Assembly (NCBI GenBank): GCA_934589225.1
Contig: CAKTNS010000012.1
Span: 1 to 55,563, forward strand
Direction: 5' to 3'
DNA from: an uncultured Oscillospiraceae bacterium
Lineage (GTDB): Bacteria; Bacillota; Clostridia; Oscillospirales; Oscillospiraceae
DNA length: 55,563 nucleotides
The stretch's first letter is position 1. Each line of letters starts with the position of its first letter. The position numbers and the translations under genes are program-made. The notes beneath the pieces are model-generated. The model did not search any database. It was not told where the DNA came from and worked only from the letters and a program-made list of their open reading frames with translations. Below, piece after piece: positions 49,137-55,563 of the stretch.

Positions 49137-50030
49137 CTATAGATTCTGTAGAAACCCCTCCGAGGCCCTGGAAAGCAGCGACAAATCCAGGAGGGCTTCT
49201 TTCCCGATCAGTTCAGCCCCCTGCCGCTGCAGCGCCGCGGCCCCCTCGCTGCCGTCCCGGAACATATAAACCGGGCTCCAGTGGTTTTGCAGGTTCATGT
49301 TGGTGCCGCTCCAGGTGCCGCCCTTTCCGGGCCTGCACTGGGCCACCGCCACAGCCGTCCCCATGGCATGAATCACCCGGTTGCGCCGCAGGGCCCGAAG
49401 GGTGGAGAAAGACGCATCATAGTCCTCTTCACTAAGATAGAGCACATTGGGCCGCTCCAGATAGCTGTGCAGCGCATCCGGCACCACACTGATCACCTGG
49501 CCGCCGCCTGAAAGGCAGCTCTCCTGGGCCTCCTGGTCGGCACCTACCGCATTTCCGGATACCAACACATAGCCCTGCCGGGCAGCCTGGGCCCCGATTT
49601 CCCGGGCAAAGGCCCGGTTTTCGGGATTCAAAGACCTACAGCCCACTGCGGAAATCTTTTTTGGATTTTCCAGCAGTGACAGGTCCCCCTTGGCCCAAAG
49701 GCAGCCGGGGCTGTCCTTTCCCAGCTTTCTGCGAACCTCCTGGGGATACCTGGGGTCCTGCCGGGTGATGGGCACACATCTTCTGGCCTTTCCCTTTTGC
49801 AGGTAACGCTCCAGCAGCTCCCGGTCTTCCAAAAGGCTTACGATCTGGTCCGCGAAATTCCGGGAGTACCCCAGGGCCAGCAGGTCCTTTTGCGTGAGCT
49901 TCCGGTCTTCCTCAAAGGGCCCGTGATCCAAGACCCGCTGGGACAGGATCCGCATTTGGGCAACGGTCAATGGTTTCCGCTGCGGATTCCCCAGGTGGCT
50001 GGACAGCAGCAGAAAGCCGAAGTGCTCCAT
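49137..50030 (-). CDS. DprA/Smf-like protein, divergent
   Basis: A 297-residue protein with a helical N-terminal region and a Rossmann core of the DprA type (KISAVGCRSLNPENRAFAR; GYVLVSGNAVGADQEAQESC; GGQVISVVPDAL; RRNRVIHAMGTAVAVAQC; GGTWSGTN). Classical DprA reads VSGLARGID and FP.RNRII; both differ here, and the C-terminal winged helix is missing. The start ATG 50030 overlaps the stop of the upstream DEAD-box gene (TGATG). It may load RecA on single strands as DprA does, or be one of the DprA-like branches with other roles; the sequence alone does not decide. Confidence 0.75.
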   Translation of the reverse strand: MEHFGFLLLSSHLGNPQRKPLTVAQMRILSQRVLDHGPFEEDRKLTQKDLLALGYSRNFADQIVSLLEDRELLERYLQKGKARRCVPITRQDPRYPQEVRRKLGKDSPGCLWAKGDLSLLENPKKISAVGCRSLNPENRAFAREIGAQAARQGYVLVSGNAVGADQEAQESCLSGGGQVISVVPDALHSYLERPNVLYLSEEDYDASFSTLRALRRNRVIHAMGTAVAVAQCRPGKGGTWSGTNMNLQNHWSPVYMFRDGSEGAAALQRQGAELIGKEALLDLSLLSRASEGFLQNL

Positions 50031-51220
50031 CAGCGGAATCTCCGCTTGGGTGCGGGAGGTGCCTTCACTTCTTCCCGGGTCAACACGCCCTCGGGGGAGA
50101 GGACCATGGGCTGAATGGTGTAATTGGAGAACTTGGCGATTTCATCCAGCTTGGCTTTTTCCGGGAAGTTGCTGACAATGCTCCAGGCCACGCCCTTCCG
50201 CTTGGCCCGGCCGGTCCGGCCGATGCGGTGGACGTAGTATTCGTTTTCCTCGGGGATGTCATAGTTCACAACGCAGTCCACATCGTCCACGTCAATACCC
50301 CGGGATGCCACGTCCGTGGCTACCAGCACAGGAAGCTTACCGCTGCGGTAGCGCTGCATGGTCTTTTCCCGCTGCTGCTGGCGAATATCTCCATGGAGGC
50401 ACTCACAGTCCAGCCCCGCCCGGAGGAAATCGTCACACAGCCGCTGGCACATATGCTTGGTGTTGCAGAAAATCATCACCCGCTCATAGCCCTGGCTGCG
50501 GATCAGCCGCAGGGTGGTTTCCGCCTTCTCAAGAGGGGTGCAGGTCAGGCTGTATTGGTCGATATCCGGCCGGTCCTCCTGCTTGGGCTCTACGGTGATC
50601 TCCACCTCGTCCCGCTGATACATCCAGGAAACGGTCATGACCTCCTGGGAGATGGTGGCGGAAAACAGGCCCAGGTTTTTCCGGTTTTTCACCTTTTCAA
50701 TGATCCGGGTCACGTCCTTGAAAAAGCCCATATCCAGCATCCGGTCCGCCTCGTCCAGCACCACGGTCTGAATTTTATCCAGACGGATGGTCTTCCGGTT
50801 GTAGTGGTCCATGAGCCGTCCCGGAGTCGCCACCACGATCTGGGGCTTCTTTTCCAGAGCCTTGATCTGACTGCCGATGCCGGCGCCACCGTAAAGCACC
50901 GCCACCCGGACATTCTGATAATAGGTCAGCAGACCCCGGAGCTCGTCACCGATCTGAATGGCCAGCTCCCGGGTCGGGGCCAAAATCAACCCCTGCACAT
51001 CCGGGCTTTCAGAGTCCACATGCTCGATCATGGGAATGCCGAAGGCAAAGGTTTTGCCGGTGCCGGTAGGGGCCTTGGCGATCACGTCCTTCCACTGCAA
51101 AAAGCAGGGAATGGCCTCGGCCTGGATGGTGGTGGGATAACCGTAGCCCTTTTTTTCCAGGGCTTTCAACATGGCCTGGGACAGGCCCAGACTCTCAAAA
51201 GTAATATTGCTTTCTTCCAT
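50030..51220 (-). CDS. DEAD-box RNA helicase (RhlE/CshA-like)
   Basis: A 396-residue helicase core. Motifs in order: Q motif (FESLGLSQAMLKALEKKGYGYPTTIQ), APTGTGKT (motif I), APTRELA, TPGRLMD, DEAD variant DEADRM, SAT (FSATIS), then domain 2 with TDVASRGIDV and HRIGRTGRA. The C-terminal tail is short, so specificity is not given by an RNA-binding domain. ATG 51220 (MEESNITFESLG) is used; the longer frame to 51385 is not supported. Upstream of and overlapping the dprA-like gene. Confidence 0.93.
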   Translation of the reverse strand: MEESNITFESLGLSQAMLKALEKKGYGYPTTIQAEAIPCFLQWKDVIAKAPTGTGKTFAFGIPMIEHVDSESPDVQGLILAPTRELAIQIGDELRGLLTYYQNVRVAVLYGGAGIGSQIKALEKKPQIVVATPGRLMDHYNRKTIRLDKIQTVVLDEADRMLDMGFFKDVTRIIEKVKNRKNLGLFSATISQEVMTVSWMYQRDEVEITVEPKQEDRPDIDQYSLTCTPLEKAETTLRLIRSQGYERVMIFCNTKHMCQRLCDDFLRAGLDCECLHGDIRQQQREKTMQRYRSGKLPVLVATDVASRGIDVDDVDCVVNYDIPEENEYYVHRIGRTGRAKRKGVAWSIVSNFPEKAKLDEIAKFSNYTIQPMVLSPEGVLTREEVKAPPAPKRRFR

Positions 51221-51321
51221 AAGTATCCATTTCCTTTTTTCGGTTCTGTCAATCTGTGCTATTTTAGCATTCTTTCCCGGATTTTGCAACCGGCTTCTCC
51301 CAAATGAACAGGAATTCTTCA

Positions 51322-51349
51322 TTGCAATTTTGGGAAAATATGATAGAAT
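51322..51349 (+). promoter_or_regulatory. Probable promoter of tex
   Basis: TTGCAA (51322-51327) and TAGAAT (51344-51349) are spaced 16 bases, 30 bases before the start codon. Confidence 0.6.
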
Positions 51350-51378
51350 GGGGAAACCATGCGGAAAGGAGCAGCAAA

Positions 51379-53511
51379 ATGCCAAGTATTGAAGAAATTC
51401 TTTCTCAGGAACTGCAACAAAAGCAGGAGTATATTGAAAATGTCGTCCGGCTGCTGGATGAGGGAAACACCATTCCCTTTATCGCCCGGTACCGAAAGGA
51501 ATTCCACGGTGCCATGGATGACACCACCCTGCGGAATCTGGAAACCAGACTGACCTATCTCCGGAATTTGCAGCAGCGCCGGGACGAAGTGAAAAAATCC
51601 ATCGAAAATCAAGGAAAGCTCACCCCGGAACTGTCTGCGGCCATTGATGAAGCCGCCTCTATGACGGAGGTGGAGGACCTGTATCGGCCCTATAAGCAGA
51701 AGCGCCGCACCCGGGGCTCCATTGCCCGGGAAAAGGGACTGGAGCCTCTGGCCCAGGCCATTTTTGCCCAGGACGGTCAGGACATCCAGGGACTTTCCCA
51801 GCAGTTTATCAATGAGGAAAAGGGTGTCGCCACCGCCCAGGAGGCCATTGACGGTGCCTGTGATATAATCGCGGAAAACCTTTCCGACGACGCGGACCTC
51901 CGCAAAAGTCTTCGGGAGCTGTGTATGCGCCGGGGAAGCCTCCTGAGTCAGGCAGAGGACATGGAGGCCGATACGGTCTACAAGCTTTATTATGACTTTA
52001 ACGCCCCCATTTCCAGACTACAGGACCATCAGATTCTTGCCATCAACCGGGGCGAAAAAGAGGGCGTGCTGAAGGTCTCCGTGACCCTGCCCGGCAACGA
52101 AGGGGCTGCTCTCGTATGCCGGAAGGCCTTGAAGCCCACCATGCAGGTTTCGCAGCTGATAAAGGCGGCAGCGGAGGACTCCTACGACCGGCTGATCTTC
52201 CCCTCCATCCAACGAGAGATCCGCAATGCCCTGACCGAGCGGGCAAGCCTTGGTGCCATTCACAACTTTGCCCTGAACCTGAAGCCCCTGCTGATGCAGC
52301 CCCCTGTCAAGGGCTTTGTGACCATGGGCCTGGACCCCGGATACCGCAACGGCTGCAAAGTCGCCGTGGTAGACCCCACCGGCAAGGTGCTGGACACCAG
52401 CGTGGTATACCCCACCTTCTCCGAGCGGAAAAAGCAGGAGGCCATCGCCATTCTGTCCGGGCTCATGCGCAAGCACCGGGTCCGGCACATTGCCATCGGC
52501 AACGGCACCGCCTCCCGGGAGACTGAAGCCATGACCGTGGAATTGCTCCGTTCCTTCCCGGAGGCCAGCTATATGATCGTCAACGAGGCGGGGGCTTCCG
52601 TTTACTCCGCCTCTCCCCTGGCCGCCGAGGAATTTCCGGAATACGATGTCAATCTGCGCTCCGCGGTGTCCATTGCCCGGAGATTGCAGGACCCCCTGGC
52701 CGAGCTGGTCAAAATTGACCCCAAGGCCATCGGTGTGGGCCAGTATCAGCACGACTGCCCCCAGAAGGAGCTGGACGAGGCCCTGGATGCCGTGGTAGAG
52801 GACTGCGTCAATGCCGTTGGCGTGGACGCGAACACCGCCTCCCGGAGCCTGTTGCAGCAGGTATCCGGCCTGACCGCCACCACGGCCAAGAATATCGTTG
52901 CCTATCGGGAAGAAAACGGCCCCTTCACCGGCAGAAGTCAGCTGAAAAAGGTGCCCAAACTGGGCCCCAAGGCCTTTGAGCAGTGCGCCGGTTTCCTGCG
53001 GATCCCCGAAAGCAAAGAGCTATTGGACAACACCGGTGTTCACCCGGAGTCCTACCCTGCCGCCAAGGCCCTAATGACGCTGATTCCCTGCCAGGACCGC
53101 CGGGAGCTGCCCGGGCTTTTGGAAGCGTATGGCGTAGCAAAAGCGGCCCAGAGCTGCGGTGTGGGAGAACCCACCCTGCGAGACATTGCCAAAGAGCTGG
53201 CCAAGCCCGGCCGAGACCCCAGAGACGAGCTGCCCCAGCCCATCCTTCGGAAGGACGTACTGGACATGAAGGACCTGAAACCCGGAATGGTTCTCACCGG
53301 CACCGTGCGCAATGTCATTGACTTCGGTGTCTTCGTGGACATTGGCGTACACCAGGACGGGCTTGTGCATATTTCCGAGGTCAGCAATCGCCGGTTAAAG
53401 CACCCCAGCGAGCTGGTATCCGTGGGAGATGTAGTAGATGTGGTGGTCCTCAGCGTGGACCAGCAGCGCCACCGGATCTCCCTGAGCATGAAGCAGGCAA
53501 AAAAGCAGTAA
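51379..53511 (+). CDS. tex: Tex-family RNA-binding transcription accessory protein
   Basis: A 710-residue protein with all Tex domains: a helical N-terminal domain (VRLLDEGNTIPFIARYRKEFHGA is the typical start), a YqgF/RuvC-like domain (VTMGLDPGYRNGCKVAVVD; HIAIGNGTASRETE), a helix-hairpin-helix pair (TTAKNIVAYREENGPFTGRSQL) and a C-terminal S1 domain (GMVLTGTVRNVIDFGVFVDIG). ATG 51379 has AAAGGAG upstream; the frame from 51304 overlaps the promoter. Tex binds RNA and associates with transcription and ribosomes. Confidence 0.95.
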   Translation: MPSIEEILSQELQQKQEYIENVVRLLDEGNTIPFIARYRKEFHGAMDDTTLRNLETRLTYLRNLQQRRDEVKKSIENQGKLTPELSAAIDEAASMTEVEDLYRPYKQKRRTRGSIAREKGLEPLAQAIFAQDGQDIQGLSQQFINEEKGVATAQEAIDGACDIIAENLSDDADLRKSLRELCMRRGSLLSQAEDMEADTVYKLYYDFNAPISRLQDHQILAINRGEKEGVLKVSVTLPGNEGAALVCRKALKPTMQVSQLIKAAAEDSYDRLIFPSIQREIRNALTERASLGAIHNFALNLKPLLMQPPVKGFVTMGLDPGYRNGCKVAVVDPTGKVLDTSVVYPTFSERKKQEAIAILSGLMRKHRVRHIAIGNGTASRETEAMTVELLRSFPEASYMIVNEAGASVYSASPLAAEEFPEYDVNLRSAVSIARRLQDPLAELVKIDPKAIGVGQYQHDCPQKELDEALDAVVEDCVNAVGVDANTASRSLLQQVSGLTATTAKNIVAYREENGPFTGRSQLKKVPKLGPKAFEQCAGFLRIPESKELLDNTGVHPESYPAAKALMTLIPCQDRRELPGLLEAYGVAKAAQSCGVGEPTLRDIAKELAKPGRDPRDELPQPILRKDVLDMKDLKPGMVLTGTVRNVIDFGVFVDIGVHQDGLVHISEVSNRRLKHPSELVSVGDVVDVVVLSVDQQRHRISLSMKQAKKQ

Positions 53512-53544
53512 AGCTGCCCTTTTATTCCAAAAAAGCCACCGTAC

Positions 53545-53573
53545 TTGACAGGAATCTCAGAATATTGTATAAT
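53545..53573 (+). promoter_or_regulatory. Consensus sigma-A promoter of the LRR gene
   Basis: A perfect TTGACA (53545-53550) and a perfect TATAAT (53568-53573) with a 17-base spacer, 34 bases before the start codon. This is the strongest promoter match in the window. Confidence 0.9.
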
Positions 53574-53607
53574 TGCCGGTAAGATTCCCTAGATTGGAGC
53601 TTTTATT

Positions 53608-55344
53608 ATGAAAAAGTTGATCCGCTTTCTGGTGCCGCTGCTGCTGATCTGCGTTGTTGTTTTCAGCATCGGTTGGTATCTGTTTGTCTATGACAGAAAT
53701 TTCACCCGGGATATGCTGCTGCAGCAGGCCCGGAACAATGACTTGAAGGGCAACACGTCCCTCTCCTCCTGGTTTTACAACCTGGCTTACAATTACTCCG
53801 GCCAGGACGAAAACGTGGCCATTGAGCTGGCAAATCAGTATAAAGCTTCCGGCAATTACACCAAGGCCGAGGTCACACTGTCCAAGGCCATCCGGGCCGG
53901 GGCTACCAAAGAGCTGTATATCGCCCTGTGCAAGACCTATGTGGAGCAGGACAAGCTTCTCGATGCCGTTTCCATGCTGAACAACATTCCGGATGCGGGG
54001 ATCAAGGCCCAGCTGGAGGAACTGCGCCCCGGCGCGCCTGCCCCGGACTATGAGCCAGGCTACTACAGTCAGTATATCAGCATTTCTCTGGCCTCTCCCG
54101 CCGGTACCGTTTACTACACCACCGACGGAGAATACCCCTCCATTGCAGGAGCAGTCTACAAAGAGCCCATTGCGCTGACTTTGGGCGAGACCCAGATTTA
54201 CGCCATCACCGTTGGGGATAACGGCCTTGTAAGCCCCGTCACCATCCTGGGCTACACCATTGGCGGCGTTATTGAACCTGTGATTTTCATGGATGCGGCC
54301 ATGGAAAAAGCAGCCCGTACCGCCATTGGCTGTGAGCCGGACCATGTGCTTTACACCAACGACCTTTGGCAAATCACCGAACTGGAAGTCCCCAGCGATG
54401 CCCAGACCCTGGAAGACCTGGCCCATCTGACGTTCCTGGAAACCCTGACCGTCAGCGGCCGGAACATGTCCAATTTGAACGACTTTTCCCAGCTGACCCA
54501 CCTGAAAACGCTGAACCTGACCGGCTGCCGGTTCCCGGCGGAAAGTCTTTCCACCGTTGCGGCCCTGCCGCAGCTCAAGGAGCTGACCCTTTCCGGCTGT
54601 GGACTCAGCACCCTTGCAGGGCTGGAATTAGCCACGTCCCTGGAATCTCTGGACATCAGCAACAATACCATTCGGAATCTGGAAGTTCTTTCCGCTTTGA
54701 AAGAGCTGACCCAGCTGCATGCCGCCCACAATGCCATTACCGATTTGTCCGTTGTGGGAACGCTGACCAAACTGACGGAGTTGGACGTTTCCTATAACGC
54801 CCTGCAGGGCATTGCCCCCCTGTCTGGCTGTGTCCGGCTGGAAACTCTGAATGCCACCAACAACCAGATTTCCGACATTTCCACCGCCGCCGCTTTGCCG
54901 CTGCTGACGGAACTGAATCTGGACTACAACGGTCTTTCTGACCTGTCCGGTCTGTCCGGCTGCGCTTCCCTGAAAACCCTGACCCTGTCCAACAACAGCA
55001 TTGAGGACATCTCTCCTCTGGCCGGACTGAAAACCCTGGAACGGCTGGATTTCTCCTACAACAACGTTTCGCAGATGCCCCAGTTTGCCGAGAACAGTGC
55101 CATGCAGGTGATCGACGGCTCCCACAATGTTCTGGAATCCATTGACGCCCTTCGCAATATGGCAGACATTGGCTATGTCTATATGGATTACAACAAACTA
55201 ACCAATGTGGATGCCCTGGCGGAGTGCTACCATCTGGTGCAGGTAAATGTATACGGCAACGAGATTCCCGATGTTTCCGCTCTGACCGAGCATGACATTA
55301 TCGTCAATTACGACCCCACCGTTGCGGACGCGGACGAAGAATAA
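53608..55344 (+). CDS. Membrane-anchored leucine-rich-repeat protein
   Basis: A 578-residue protein. Residues 5-30 are one membrane helix without a lipobox or clear cleavage site, so it is probably a signal anchor. Residues 35-145 look TPR-like (WFYNLAYNYSGQDENVAIELAN, ASGNYTKAEVTLSKAI). Residues 150-215 resemble the CHB_HEX_C-type beta module (PAGTVYYTTDGEYPS). About 13 internalin/LRR_4-type repeats of 22 residues follow (L..LDIS.N.I.NLEVLS.L..L). There is no LPxTG or other C-terminal anchor. A surface binding or sensing role is inferred. It has its own consensus promoter. Confidence 0.85.
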   Translation: MKKLIRFLVPLLLICVVVFSIGWYLFVYDRNFTRDMLLQQARNNDLKGNTSLSSWFYNLAYNYSGQDENVAIELANQYKASGNYTKAEVTLSKAIRAGATKELYIALCKTYVEQDKLLDAVSMLNNIPDAGIKAQLEELRPGAPAPDYEPGYYSQYISISLASPAGTVYYTTDGEYPSIAGAVYKEPIALTLGETQIYAITVGDNGLVSPVTILGYTIGGVIEPVIFMDAAMEKAARTAIGCEPDHVLYTNDLWQITELEVPSDAQTLEDLAHLTFLETLTVSGRNMSNLNDFSQLTHLKTLNLTGCRFPAESLSTVAALPQLKELTLSGCGLSTLAGLELATSLESLDISNNTIRNLEVLSALKELTQLHAAHNAITDLSVVGTLTKLTELDVSYNALQGIAPLSGCVRLETLNATNNQISDISTAAALPLLTELNLDYNGLSDLSGLSGCASLKTLTLSNNSIEDISPLAGLKTLERLDFSYNNVSQMPQFAENSAMQVIDGSHNVLESIDALRNMADIGYVYMDYNKLTNVDALAECYHLVQVNVYGNEIPDVSALTEHDIIVNYDPTVADADEE

Positions 55345-55350
55345 ACCTTT

Positions 55351-55387
55351 CACAAGGCCCCGGATGATGTTCACCCGGGGTCTTGTG
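55351..55387 (+). terminator. Hairpin after the LRR gene
   Basis: A 13-bp stem with one mismatch (CACAAGGCCCCGG / CCGGGGTCTTGTG). Only a weak T content follows, so it is a probable terminator of moderate strength. Confidence 0.65.
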
Positions 55388-55439
55388 CTGTCTGAAAAGC
55401 AAAGGAATTTCAGTGTACGTTTTCCCCTTTGCGGGTTGC

Positions 55440-55468
55440 TTGCTATGATGTCCCACATGTGATACACT
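55440..55468 (+). promoter_or_regulatory. Possible promoter of the last gene
   Basis: TTGCTA (55440-55445) and TACACT (55463-55468) with a 17-base spacer, 44 bases before the start codon. Confidence 0.5.
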
Positions 55469-55512
55469 GGACATTCGTTCAACAAATCGGAATTTGTGGA
55501 GAATACTGACTT

Positions 55513-55563
55513 ATGAAAATACATATTATTGGTTGCAGTGGTTCTGGAAAAACCTATTTAGCA
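55513..55563 (+). CDS. P-loop kinase-like protein (5' end only)
   Basis: The first 17 codons of a gene cut by the window edge: MKIHIIGCSGSGKTYLA. The GCSGSGKT is a Walker A motif right at the N-terminus, as in adenylate-kinase-like or topology-modulation-type small P-loop kinases. GGAG lies about 12 bases upstream of ATG 55513. Nothing more can be said without the rest. Confidence 0.7.
   Translation, partial: MKIHIIGCSGSGKTYLA

Noticed and set aside
1..55563. CRISPR arrays, rRNA or tRNA genes, insertion sequences
   Set aside because: I saw no regularly spaced repeats, no rRNA or cloverleaf sequences, and no transposase gene other than the small TnpV-family frame.

Overview
The window reads as the chromosome of a spore-forming, fairly GC-rich Gram-positive anaerobe of the Clostridia, most likely a gut Oscillospiraceae/Ruminococcaceae member. 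This is inferred from the Gram-positive PolC, the spoIIGA-sigE pair, Rex, spore-type peptidoglycan-binding proteins and a CotJC remnant. No 16S or other decisive marker is present.

Positions 1 to about 16,300 are one end of an integrative conjugative element (ICE). Everything there runs on the minus strand. In transcription order it holds a promoter near 16.1 kb, two small proteins (51 and 79 aa), a ParA/ParB partition pair, a complete two-subunit sortase-built pilus cassette (thioester-bearing tip adhesin, LPETG backbone pilin, two sortases), three ICE-type accessory proteins and the start of a giant DNA methylase-SNF2 helicase that runs off the left edge. A tnpV-type gene with its own ribosome binding site lies inside the helicase gene in another reading frame. 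The relaxase, coupling protein, type IV secretion genes and integrase are not in the window and would have to lie to the left.

The ICE end abuts a 5'-truncated manganese-catalase/CotJC gene (16.3-16.7 kb). From there to about 30 kb lies a mosaic of small transcription units: a PTS EIIC-like transporter divergent from a NiaR-type 3H repressor with a 22-bp imperfect palindrome between them, asparagine synthase, a set of spore-type peptidoglycan-binding proteins, coaX with a metallophosphoesterase, a trio of unrecognised small proteins, a GIY-YIG protein, a FlK-like thioesterase, uridine phosphorylase and a lipoprotein with internal repeats.

From 30.3 to 40.9 kb runs the long minus-strand operon pyrH-frr-uppS-cdsA-dxr-rseP-ispG-polC. 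It couples UMP synthesis, ribosome recycling, isoprenoid and phospholipid synthesis, intramembrane proteolysis and replication, and has a recognisable sigma-A promoter before pyrH. Divergent to it is glnS. Then come rex, spoIIGA-sigE (mother-cell sigma factor and its processing protease), a DUF951 protein with rarA, two adjacent G3E/CobW GTPases (one with a roughly 100-residue His/Cys-rich metal-binding segment), a DprA-like protein overlapping a DEAD-box helicase, tex, and a membrane-anchored leucine-rich-repeat protein. The window ends in the first 17 codons of a P-loop kinase-like gene.

The most interesting parts are the mobile pilus cassette inside the ICE, the overprinted tnpV gene, the paired metallochaperone GTPases, and several candidate operators and repeats.
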